From the NCBI RefSeq assembly GCF_011516635.5, contig NZ_CP096255.1, forward strand, positions 1,488,001 to 1,552,000: a stretch of 64,000 nt of DNA. Direction: 5' to 3'. This DNA comes from Bradyrhizobium barranii subsp. apii (GTDB lineage: Bacteria > Pseudomonadota > Alphaproteobacteria > Rhizobiales > Xanthobacteraceae). Shown in pieces: positions 46,556 to 54,269 of this stretch. The notes under the pieces were generated by a model, which was given only the letters and a program-made list of their open reading frames with translations, ran no database searches and was not told where the DNA came from. A program made the translations under genes and the position numbers. The stretch's first letter is position 1. Each line of letters opens with the position of its first letter.

Positions 46556-46812
46556 ATGGATCACGCACGAGGATATATCCGCGAGAAGGTAATCGCCGGT
46601 TGGCTCTATCGAATGCTTGGGCGGGGCGGGCAAGTGCTTCGGCCGAGCGGATCTACGCGCACTGGGCGTTCAACATCTACGACTATGACGATAAAGGTAC
46701 GCTCGAGATCGGGTTCGTGCCGTGCCCGCTGCATTTGCCGGAAGAGAGGCTCATCGCTGGCGACGCGTCGGTCCGTATCCTGATGGACCGCGTCGAAGCC
46801 CATCGACCGTGA
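46556..46812 (+). pseudogene. Small protein of unknown function, frameshifted
   Basis: Opens MDHARGYIREKVIAGWLYRM, then the frame shifts at a G-rich run (about 46620-46630) and continues SAERIYAHWAFNIYDYDDKG, then PCPLHLPEERLIAGDA to the stop at 46810-46812. Together the pieces make a coherent protein of about 85 aa; I do not recognise it. Confidence 0.5.
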
Positions 46813-47039
46813 GGTCGGCATGCCAATTGGTTGGTTCTTCTTGATAATTCATGGTCATCAGGCTAAGCGAGAGGTTGGCCAAGCGATCGCCAAGGGGCTG
46901 CGTAATCTTTGACAGTCACTTCGGAGGAAGGCTCCTTGCTGGTCGATGCATGGATCTGGATCTTCCTCGAGGCCTTCTGCGATTCCAGGCCTGAGAGTGG
47001 CAAGCGGGAGCTGCGCCGCCGCTCCGCCATTCTTCCGAT

Positions 47040-47631
47040 TTCGCGTCTGCTCTCCTGACGGCCCAATCGAGCGGTGCAAAGGTCGTCGCTTTGCCCGATT
47101 CGGGGGCAGACTTCGCCAATGCCCTGAAGCGGGCTGAGGAGTTCGGGCTCACGCAGAAGCAGCAGCTAGCTCCGCTGGGATTGATGATCAATCAGACGCA
47201 CAGCATCGGCCTGCAGCCGCTGCAGAATGTACGTCTGACCACCACGTTTTACCGGGATAGGACGGACGAGACGCGCGCCTTCGCGAAGCGCTACGAGGCA
47301 GCATTCGATGGGCGGATCCCGAACGAGGCGCACGCGAGCACCTACAGTGCAGTTATGCACTATCTCAAGGCGATTGCCGCGGCGCAGACGGACGAAAGGC
47401 GAGGCGGTGGTGCGACAGATGAAGAACACCCCGGCTAATGATTTCGAGATGAAGAATGTTAGGATCCGCGCCGACGGTCAGGTGATGCGACCGCTCTATG
47501 CCGCGCGCATAAAGGCGTCGAACGAGTCAAAATATCCTGATGACTACTACGAGATCACGCGGACCATTCCGGCCGAAGATGCTTGGCGCCCGGCCGCGGA
47601 CAGCGCCTGCAATCTCCTGAAGACGCAGTAA
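47040..47631 (+). pseudogene. Branched-chain amino acid ABC transporter substrate-binding protein (LivK-type), C-terminal part
   Basis: Periplasmic binding protein relic. Reads SSGAKVVALPDSGADFANAL, then RLTTTFYRDRTDETRAFAKR and NEAHASTYSAVMHYLKAIAA. After a frameshift near 47395 it continues VVRQMKNTPANDFEMKNVRI and DYYEITRTIPAEDAWRPAAD to a natural stop. The signal peptide and N-terminal lobe are missing. Confidence 0.88.
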
Positions 47632-47714
47632 GTCGGACGGGCGGGCCAGCCCGATCTGTCTCGATCGGGCTACAGACAGTCAATCCGCCAACAACAATAG
47701 TTCTGCCCGACAAC

Positions 47715-47810
47715 AGGGCGCTGGATAGACAACGTGTTCATCGAACGCCTGTGGCGCGCTAAAATATGAGGACATCTCAAGGGTTATTCGGATGGCCATG
47801 AGGCTGTAGA
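47715..47810 (+). pseudogene. IS3-family OrfB scrap
   Basis: Contains GRWIDNVFIERLWRA, the Glu-bearing block of an IS3 transposase, then a stop and decayed GYSDGHEA. Under 100 bases; too short to subgroup. Confidence 0.75.
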
Positions 47811-48115
47811 TATGACGCTTCTCGCAAGCGAGACGCTTGGACAACGCTGCGCGTTGCCTACATCCCCAGGGCCACAACAGCAGCAAGCAAGAGTAGCGTA
47901 AGGCTATTGAGAAGAACGAACGGCAGCGGCTCCACTTAAGAAACCGGACCCAGCGGTCCTCAGTGTAGGGTCCATTTCAGTTATCCGAGCTAACCGGGCG
48001 AGCGGCGTAAGCGCGGCCGCTGATCCGCTGCAAACTACCGTTTCTCATAGGCTTTGCAGGTCACCGAATGTGGTCGAATGGGTATGGCGGAACGCACCAT
48101 CGCCGGAGACCACCG
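47811..48115. other. No gene recognised
   Basis: Includes GGTCCATTTCAG at about 47970, a string also seen at about 59030 and resembling IS termini, but no complete element. Confidence 0.35.
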
Positions 48116-48226
48116 ATGTATTTCCACCTCTGTCAGGACGACAAGCGAGAGTGGTGTTGGTCGCTGCACGGCGGGAATCACCATAAGATTGCCAGCTCCG
48201 GTGAAGGCTACCATCGCAAGACCTGA
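48116..48226 (+). CDS. DUF1508/YegP-like small protein, probably frameshifted at the end
   Basis: ATG with CCGGAGACC upstream. Encodes MYFHLCQDDKREWCWSLHGG, then KIASSGEGYHRK, the pattern of DUF1508 mini-proteins (YFxLYxDxxxEWRWxLxAxNxxxIAxSGExYxxK). A TGA follows immediately, but the expected tail (DAVPALGLVQGTNER) lies in the next frame and ends at 48270-48272. So the protein is either 36 aa or a frameshifted copy. Tandem neighbour at 48314. Confidence 0.6.
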   Translation: MYFHLCQDDKREWCWSLHGGNHHKIASSGEGYHRKT

Positions 48227-48313
48227 TGCTGTCCCTGCCCTTGGACTAGTCCAAGGGACGAACGAACGGTAAAGGACTGAAGACTGCGAATTGACCATCG
48301 TCGGAGACTTACG

Positions 48314-48493
48314 ATGCATTTCGAATTATACCGAGACGAGCACCAGGAATGGCGTTCGAAGCTTCACGCGCGGAATGGTCTCTATATCGTCACCTCCGGC
48401 GAAAGCTACCACAAAAAGGATGATGCTATTCGCGCCATCAGGCTCGTCCAAGCCACGACTGACGAAACTCCGATCCGTATATCCACTACCTAG
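48314..48493 (+). CDS. DUF1508/YegP-like small protein, 59 aa
   Basis: Second tandem member with nearly the same upstream context (TCGGAGACTTACG before the ATG). Encodes MHFELYRDEHQEWRSKLHAR, VTSGESYHKKDDAIRAIRLV and a short tail. Complete and in frame. Function unknown; DUF1508 proteins are small alpha/beta-hairpin proteins. Confidence 0.7.
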   Translation: MHFELYRDEHQEWRSKLHARNGLYIVTSGESYHKKDDAIRAIRLVQATTDETPIRISTT

Positions 48494-48583
48494 CGTCGGT
48501 AGCGTTGATAGGGAAATCGACACATGTAACCGTAACTCATCGGCGATCATCAATGCTGCCGATCAAAATCAGGAGAGACGCCT

Positions 48584-48839
48584 ATGCCGATCCATATTAG
48601 CTACGCTGAGAAAGAGCTAACCAACGAACGGCGCGCGTCGCAGCCGGCGAACGCCGCGCTAGCTCAAGCAACCCAATACTCGCTGTTGCTCAAGAATCGA
48701 TCCGCTCAGCCCTGGATATTTTTCGTTTATCAGAGGTTGCCGCGCCTGCACGCGGGATATCTTCTCCTTGGCTTGGTTCTGCTCCCCCTATCAGATCCAA
48801 GTCGGCGATCAGATCAGGTTCACGTGGGAAATCGACTAA
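48584..48839 (+). pseudogene. Unrecognised small protein, frameshifted and perhaps truncated
   Basis: Starts MPIHISYAEKELTNERR and reads QYSLLLKNRSAQPWIFFVYQ. After a frame shift near 48750 it continues RDIFSLAWFCSPYQIQVGDQ and IRFTWEID followed by a stop. The reconstructed protein has a beta-rich pattern (strand-N-x-S-x-Q-x-W-x-F-F-x-Y-Q, then SLAW..SPY..QVGDQIRFTW). It resembles the start of the gene at 56032 (NVQNNSPSLQNFFFFQQP, then LTFSL), so the two may belong to one family. Function unknown. Confidence 0.5.
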
Positions 48840-48857
48840 GTGCGGGGTCAATGTTCA

Positions 48858-49113
48858 GCGTCGATTCACAATCGAGGTCTCCGGCCTCGACCTCCCCGGC
48901 CTGCTCTACCAGCTGACCACCGCGACCTCGAAGCTCAACCTCAACATCGCCTCGGCGCATGTCGCGACCTTCGGCGAGCGCGCCCGCGACGTGTTCTATA
49001 TCACCGACCTGCTCGGCGCCCAGATCACCGCGCCGACCCGGCAGGCCGCGATCAAGAGCGCGCTGCTGCATCTGTTGTCGACCGAGGACCAGGCGGCGAA
49101 GCCGGCGGCCTGA
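48858..49113 (+). pseudogene. glnD: 3' end of glnD (PII uridylyltransferase), C-terminal ACT domain only
   Basis: Reads RRFTIEVSGLDLPGLLYQLT, TSKLNLNIASAHVATFGERA and RDVFYITDLLGAQITAPTRQ, ending KPAA and TGA. This is the last ACT domain of a rhizobial GlnD. The nucleotidyltransferase, HD and first ACT regions are absent, and the fragment has no start of its own. It marks a breakpoint at about 48850 between accessory and chromosome-like sequence. Confidence 0.9.
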
Positions 49114-49132
49114 CGCGTCGCCTCTCTCCACT

Positions 49133-49172
49133 CGTCATTCCCCGATGCGCAATTGCGCATCGGGGAATGACG
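49133..49172. repeat. Perfect 40-bp palindrome (terminator or REP-like)
   Basis: CGTCATTCCCCGATGCGC, AATT, then GCGCATCGGGGAATGACG: 18-bp perfect arms around AATT. It lies between the convergent ends of the glnD fragment and the glycosyltransferase gene, where a bidirectional terminator is expected. CGTCATTCCCCG-type palindromes are also dispersed repeats in Bradyrhizobium. Confidence 0.85.
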
Positions 49173-49212
49173 ACGGATGGGACTGCTGCAGGCCCACCTC
49201 ATTCATGCCGCT

Positions 49213-51159
49213 CTAGCCGAACAGCCGCATCAGCAGGGCCTTGCCAACCGGCGCTGCGCGGACACTGCGGAAGGCGCGGACATATTCGCCGGCATAGAAT
49301 GCGCGCACGACATTGATCCGCGTCGCAACCGCGTCCTCGAAACGGACGCCGAAGCCATCGCGGGTGCGGCGGACCACGAGCGCGGCCACGTTCTGTCCGT
49401 AGACATTGCACTTGATCGAGGCGCCGATTGCGGGAGGGGCGGGATCGATGAAGCGCGCGCCCGAGATCGAAATGTCGACCATCCGGACCAGCCGCGGCTC
49501 CGTACCATCGTGAATCAGGATCGGCTCGTCACGCTCGAAGCGCTCGGCCTTGCGACGCCGCGGCTGCTCGATGCAAATGAAGCACACGATCGCGAGCGCG
49601 ACGCAATTATAGAGGCTCCAGGCCAGCGCCAGCCCGCCATAGGCGATGCTGTCGCCGCGCAGATGCAGGATGAATGCGTAGGCGATCGCCAGCAGCGTGA
49701 TGAGCAAGGCGCTGCCATAGAGCCGCAGCAGCGGCCACTCGATGAAGCGGCGATTGCGGTCGCCGCCCTTGGCCGTCACCTTGAACTTGTGGCCTTGCGG
49801 CTTGGCGAGGCCGGTCACGACCGCCTTCAAGACCGCGGGGGCTGCGATGTATTGCGACACGTCGGTCATGATCGCGAGCGAGCGACCGCGCGAGATCCAG
49901 GCCATGGTGAAGGCGTGCCAGACATAGAACGGCATGAAGTACTTCAGAAGCTCGAACAGATCGGCGTGAACCGCCTTGATGCCGAACAGCAGATAGAGCC
50001 ACGGCACGACGAGGCCGAAAACCTTGGTGCCATAGACCGCCGCCCAGCTCATGAAGGCGTCGACCAGCGACAGCCGGTCCATGAAGGCGAGCTTCGATTG
50101 CCGCGAGAACGGCCCGCTGCGACCCCTGAAGATCTGCATGAAGCCGAGACACCAGCGCCCGCGCTGCGTGATGTATTCCTTCAATCCCTCCGGCGCGAGG
50201 CCGATGGTCAGGCGCTCGTTGAGATAGACCGTGCGCAATCCCCTTTCCTTCAGGCGCAGCGTGACGAGATAATCCTCTGTGACTGAATCGGTCGGAAAGC
50301 CGCCGATCTGCATCAGGCCGGAAAAGCGGATCAGCGATGAGGTGCCGCAGCAAAATGCCGTGCCCCAGGCATCCTTGGCCGGCATCAGGATGTCGAAGAA
50401 GAAACGCTGTTCGTCGGGCCAGACGTCGGTTGCGGCGAGATTGGTCTGGATCGGATCCGGATTGATGAAGTGCTGCGGCGTCTGCACGACGCCGACGGTG
50501 CCGTCCTGCATTAGGCTCATCGCCCGCGTCAGGAAGTCCGGCATCGGGACAAAATCCGCATCGAGGATCGAGACGAACTCCGGCCGGTCCGGCAGCCCGG
50601 AAACGTGCTGGAGCGCATGATTGATGTTGCCGGCCTTGGCATGGCGGTTGTCCGGACGGGTCAGATAGTTGCAGCCGAGCTCCTGGGCGAGCCGGCGCAG
50701 CCAGAGCCGCCGTCCGTCGTCGAGCACCCAGACGCGATAATTTGGATAGTTCAGCCCAGTGGCGCCGATGATGGTGCGCTCGAGGATCGCCTTCTCTTCA
50801 TTGTAGGTGCAGATGAAGACGTCGACGCGCGGCGCATCCGTCAATGCCCTGGATTGACGCAGGATGGCATTGACCGCGGGCGAACGGTCGATGGTCCGGC
50901 TGAGGAACAGCAACGACAGGCACACCGCGATCATCGAGGCCGCCTCGGCCGCCACGAAGGGATAGCCGACCACCGCGTCGGCGGTGAGCCCCAACGGCGG
51001 CAAGGTCTGGGTCACCCGCCAGACGAAGTAGTGCAACAGCAGCAGGAACGATATGCCGGTCATCATGACGCGCCCCAGCGTCTGCTCGCGCCGGAGCATC
51101 GGCAGGATCGCAAGACAGGCGCCGAAGGCGACCAGCCCGGGCGCGAATGCCGCCATCAT
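49213..51159 (-). CDS. BcsA-like family 2 glycosyltransferase with PilZ domain
   Basis: Membrane polysaccharide synthase, about 648 aa. I chose the ATG at 51159 because it overlaps the upstream stop as ATGA. Several N-terminal membrane helices (LVAFGACLAILP, GISFLLLLHYFVW) precede the cytosolic GT-A domain. The processive set is complete: VWVLDDG (about residue 144), SILDADF (about 199), SVTEDYLVTL (about 293) and QRGRWCLGF (about 333). More helices follow, then a C-terminal PilZ domain with QPRRRKAERFERDEP and VDISISGARF, the R-x-x-x-R and D/N-x-S-x-x-G elements that bind c-di-GMP. Activity is therefore likely c-di-GMP controlled. No bcsB, bcsZ or bcsC adjacent, so the product may not be cellulose. 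Confidence 0.92.
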   Translation of the reverse strand: MMAAFAPGLVAFGACLAILPMLRREQTLGRVMMTGISFLLLLHYFVWRVTQTLPPLGLTADAVVGYPFVAAEAASMIAVCLSLLFLSRTIDRSPAVNAILRQSRALTDAPRVDVFICTYNEEKAILERTIIGATGLNYPNYRVWVLDDGRRLWLRRLAQELGCNYLTRPDNRHAKAGNINHALQHVSGLPDRPEFVSILDADFVPMPDFLTRAMSLMQDGTVGVVQTPQHFINPDPIQTNLAATDVWPDEQRFFFDILMPAKDAWGTAFCCGTSSLIRFSGLMQIGGFPTDSVTEDYLVTLRLKERGLRTVYLNERLTIGLAPEGLKEYITQRGRWCLGFMQIFRGRSGPFSRQSKLAFMDRLSLVDAFMSWAAVYGTKVFGLVVPWLYLLFGIKAVHADLFELLKYFMPFYVWHAFTMAWISRGRSLAIMTDVSQYIAAPAVLKAVVTGLAKPQGHKFKVTAKGGDRNRRFIEWPLLRLYGSALLITLLAIAYAFILHLRGDSIAYGGLALAWSLYNCVALAIVCFICIEQPRRRKAERFERDEPILIHDGTEPRLVRMVDISISGARFIDPAPPAIGASIKCNVYGQNVAALVVRRTRDGFGVRFEDAVATRINVVRAFYAGEYVRAFRSVRAAPVGKALLMRLFG

Positions 51160-52379
51160 GGCTTTGCCGCGTCCGTGTTGAAGACCACCCGCCCGGTGCG
51201 GCCGACTGCGCATTCCTTGCCCGTGGTATCGAGCTCCGGCATCGAGACCGTCACCCGGTACGGTTCCTTGTTCAGCGCATCCGGATTGATCGCAAGGTTC
51301 GCGGGCGCCCCCGATGCACCGGTGAGGTTGACGATCTCACCCTTGATCGAAGCGCTGCCGTCGTTCGGCTCAAAGCTCGCCTGCTCACCAAGCCTGAGGC
51401 GGTTATAGACGCCTTCGGTGACATTGGCGGTGACCACCGCACCGTTGCAATCAAGCAGCTTGAGCAGGGGCTGCCCGGCCCTGACGTCCTCGCCTGGCGA
51501 CGTCATCATCTCCCAGATGCGCCCGGCGACCGGCCCCTTGATGTCGGCTTCGGCCCGGTTGATGTAGTGCAATTGCTCCGAGGCAATCTCGTGGGTAAGC
51601 CAGTCGATCTCCGCATCGGAATGCACCAGATCGGCGCGCAGATCGCTGACGCGCTGGCGCATCTCCTCTTCGCGTTGCACGGAACTCGGCCGGTCATTGT
51701 AGCTGTCGCCAAGATAGGTGCCGTTCCTTGCCGCGGTGAGTTCGACCTTGGCGGCGTCGAGCCGGCGCTGCGCGCCTATCTCGGTCTGATGGGCGATCGC
51801 CTGCTCGCGCGTCAGCCGGGCCATTTCGACCGTCGAGACGCTGCCCGATTTGATCAGCGACGAGGCGCGTTCAACCGCCGCCGTCGCTTCTTCCCGTCGC
51901 GCGGCCGCGGCCTCGATCGCGGTCTGGATTTCGGCGATGCGCGCCTCGAGCTGGAGGATGCGGCCGTCGCGGAACTGGGCCGCCTGGCGCGCGAGGTCCT
52001 GTTGCGACGTCTCGGCGGCCGCAAGCTTTGCGGCGAGGCTCGGGCGCTCATTCTCCATCCGGGACATCTGCCGCCGGAGATCGTCGAGCCGCACCCGATC
52101 GCCGCGCGCGTTGACGACATGAAGGATCGTATCGCCTTCGTGGACCACACTGAGCTGCGTGGAGATCTGCGGCTTCGCACTCACGGTGCCGTCGATCGGC
52201 GAGCGCAGGGTTACGATCCTGGCATTGACCACGGCCTCCACGCTCGAGGTCTGCAACACGGCTTTCAGCGGCAGCCATCCGAAGATCGCGACGAGGGCGA
52301 GGCCAATGCCGACCTTGAGCAGGCGTCGAACCCACCGGCCCGAGCCTGCAGGCGCTTCGGGATGGGGGGGGGCTATCAT
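51156..52379 (-). CDS. HlyD-family membrane fusion protein paired with the glycosyltransferase (5' end frameshifted)
   Basis: Periplasmic adaptor: one N-terminal membrane helix (LLKVGIGLALVAIFGWLPLK, about residues 20-39), a biotinyl-lipoyl-like half motif (IVTLRSPIDGTVSA), a long coiled-coil (about 85-230), and the return half (IKGPVAGRIWEMMTSPGEDV). Likely links the synthase to export across the periplasm, as in Alg44-like pairs. The true start is probably the ATG at 52524: that frame (MDQAQPQKPLPEGDIPVIKD) has AGGT upstream and runs into this one at a nine-G run (about 52365-52373) where one base shifts the frame. The ATG at 52379 has no good ribosome site. Stop overlaps the next gene by ATGA. 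Confidence 0.88.
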   Translation of the reverse strand: MIAPPHPEAPAGSGRWVRRLLKVGIGLALVAIFGWLPLKAVLQTSSVEAVVNARIVTLRSPIDGTVSAKPQISTQLSVVHEGDTILHVVNARGDRVRLDDLRRQMSRMENERPSLAAKLAAAETSQQDLARQAAQFRDGRILQLEARIAEIQTAIEAAAARREEATAAVERASSLIKSGSVSTVEMARLTREQAIAHQTEIGAQRRLDAAKVELTAARNGTYLGDSYNDRPSSVQREEEMRQRVSDLRADLVHSDAEIDWLTHEIASEQLHYINRAEADIKGPVAGRIWEMMTSPGEDVRAGQPLLKLLDCNGAVVTANVTEGVYNRLRLGEQASFEPNDGSASIKGEIVNLTGASGAPANLAINPDALNKEPYRVTVSMPELDTTGKECAVGRTGRVVFNTDAAKP

Positions 52380-52524
52380 TGACAGGCTCGCTGACCGGCT
52401 CGTCGTCCGCCGGACGCAAGCGGTCCTGCAAGTCGCGCTGCAATCCCCGCGCGCCCGCTTCCTCGTCCTTGATGACGGGAATATCGCCTTCGGGAAGCGG
52501 CTTCTGCGGCTGTGCCTGATCCAT

Positions 52525-52985
52525 GATGACCGGACCTGAACTGTCAGTGCGCGCGGGGTTCAGAAACCATAATCCTGAACGGCCAATGTGCTTTTGGGGT
52601 GCCCCTTAGACATAGGCGCACCGTCCCACCGAACGGGGCCGTTATACGCTGGCCCATTGATGGCCACTGATGCTATCTTAGGTTTCTGAGGCCCAAGCCG
52701 AGGGTTGCAAACAACCTAGACGTTTGCAACAGTTAGTTTCTACTTAGGGTGCGGCGAAACCGCGCGCTCTCGTAAAGCGGTTGCAAGGCTCGACGCTGAC
52801 GGAAGCCCCTGTGAATCGGCGTGGAATCCGGACGCCGATCGGCGTCCCAAGTGCTTGATTGACTTCGCGCGTGCGGAGTCACACCTGTGAGCGTGCCGCG
52901 CTCGATGCCACTAGCAGCGGCCGTTCTCGATTACGTCAAAGCACACTGGATGGGCACCTGCCGTTCCTGGACGCGCAGTGGTCGT
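52525..52985. other. Promoter region of the HlyD/glycosyltransferase operon
   Basis: No gene. Contains an operator-like inverted repeat (52704-52730). The junction to the effector fragment lies near 52986. Confidence 0.5.
52704..52730. promoter_or_regulatory. Operator-like palindrome upstream of the HlyD/glycosyltransferase operon
   Basis: GTTGCAAAC, nine bases, GTTTGCAAC: perfect 9-bp arms with 18 bases between equivalent positions. It lies about 180 bases upstream of the probable HlyD start, in otherwise gene-free DNA. Fits a dimeric repressor site; the regulator is not in the window. Confidence 0.55.
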
Positions 52986-53760
52986 GCGTAGTCCTGCGCG
53001 CCGGGCTCATCCGCAAAGTGCTGCCATTCGGCCAGTGCCGAGGGGGCGTCTCCCAGCCAGTGCGCGGCAGCCTCATACAGAGATTGCTGCGCAAGCTGAG
53101 GTGGCGCTTCAGCCGCCGCCAGATTAGCGAGGACGTCGTCCGGCAGCGGGTTATCCCCGAACTCGAGGTTCTCCAAATGCGGGTAGCTAAAACTCGATAA
53201 AAGACCCTCAGGTAGGCTGGTCAGCCGGTTACCGCTGAGATTGAGCGATTGGAGCGTGCTCGGAAGAGGGGCGGGGAGGTTGGCCAATTGATTGCTGCTG
53301 ACATCGAGTTCAATGAGCCCCGATGGGAGGGAGTCGGGGAGGTCGGTCAGCTGATTGCCACTAACCGCGAGCGAGGTGAGCCTGCTCGGGAGAGCGTCCG
53401 GCAGGCTAGTTAGTCGGTTGTCGCTTGCGTTCAGGATCTCGAGCCGAGCCGGAAGGTTGGCTGGCAGACTGGTCAAGCTGTTATCGGCCACCTCCAGCCG
53501 AGAGAGGGTCGCCGGAAGAGCGTCCGGCAAACTGATCAACCGGTTATGGCTAATGAGAAGATGCTGAAGACCGGGTGGGAAGCTAGCGGGCAGGCTGCTT
53601 AGCTCGTTGTGCCTGGCGCGCAGTTCAAGCAATCTTGGCGGCAGGGCGGCAGGGCGGCGGGCAAAGCGGTCAGGGAGAGGGAGGACAAATCCAGCAAGTG
53701 CGAGCCCGCGTTGTCCGAAACCCAGTTGTCCAGGATCTGCGCGCGCGCGGAGGCCGGGGT
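52986..53760 (-). pseudogene. nopM: NEL/LRR effector, truncated second copy (LRR part only)
   Basis: Near-identical to 25385-26215 of the intact effector: the same run of leucine-rich repeats (LTSLPANLPARLEILNASDN etc.) and the first residues of the catalytic domain, ending at GAQDYA. The NEL domain with its Cys is missing. The N-terminal secretion region is deleted, joining the repeats directly to the upstream region, and a 9-base duplication (GGCAGGGCG) at about 53640 adds a frameshift. Non-functional. Confidence 0.92.
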
Positions 53761-53812
53761 CCGATATCCCGGAGGACCGTCAACGTGGCAGCGTTCTGCC
53801 CTTAGCAGGCCT

Positions 53813-53830
53813 ACCTGTCGATCAGCTGAC
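53813..53830 (-). promoter_or_regulatory. tts-box-like motif, second copy
   Basis: Same 18 bases as at 26588-26605, within a duplicated block of about 115 bases (53767-53887), now upstream of the truncated effector copy. Confidence 0.7.
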
Positions 53831-53890
53831 GAGTGTCGCTGCAGAACCCCGGGTCGCTCGGTTGCCAGCGGTGACAGAAGTAAGCCCAGT

Positions 53891-54149
53891 TTGAGGTTGA
53901 ACCGGTCAATCCTCTCAACCTTCGAGGAGGGAGCGCTCTTTTTTGAGGTCGCGCGCGTGCTATCTACGTAGCCCAGTCGGCCGCAAAAAGCCGTCACGCG
54001 GTTTCGAATTCAAGACATCGGAGGCTCCCGACCGCCGTGAAGCGGTCGTGATTTGCCGACCATACTCGCCCAGCAGCGGCTGGAGATGCTGTCCGCGAGT
54101 GAGTGCCCCGACGGGGCACTCATAAGCGCGGCAGGAGCTTTGGTTGGCC
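53891..54149. other. No gene recognised
   Basis: Unassigned sequence between the effector fragment and the 3' end of the split gene. A short inverted repeat (AGTGCCCCGACGGGGCACT at 54101-54119) could be a terminator for the split gene. Confidence 0.4.
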
Positions 54150-54269
54150 CTACGGGGCAAACGTCGCCGAGGTTCCCTGCTTATCGATGCAAGTTGTCCC
54201 TATCTTCGGGCCACCGATTGGACCAACCTGATATTCGCCAAGCACGTTGATTGCAGCAGCATGGCTTAG

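Noticed and set aside
49177..50286. 369-aa plus-strand ORF
   Set aside because: Antisense to the BcsA-like gene; high-GC third-position effect.
51147..52382. 411-aa plus-strand ORF
   Set aside because: Antisense to the HlyD gene, whose coiled-coil and lipoyl-like motifs are on the minus strand.
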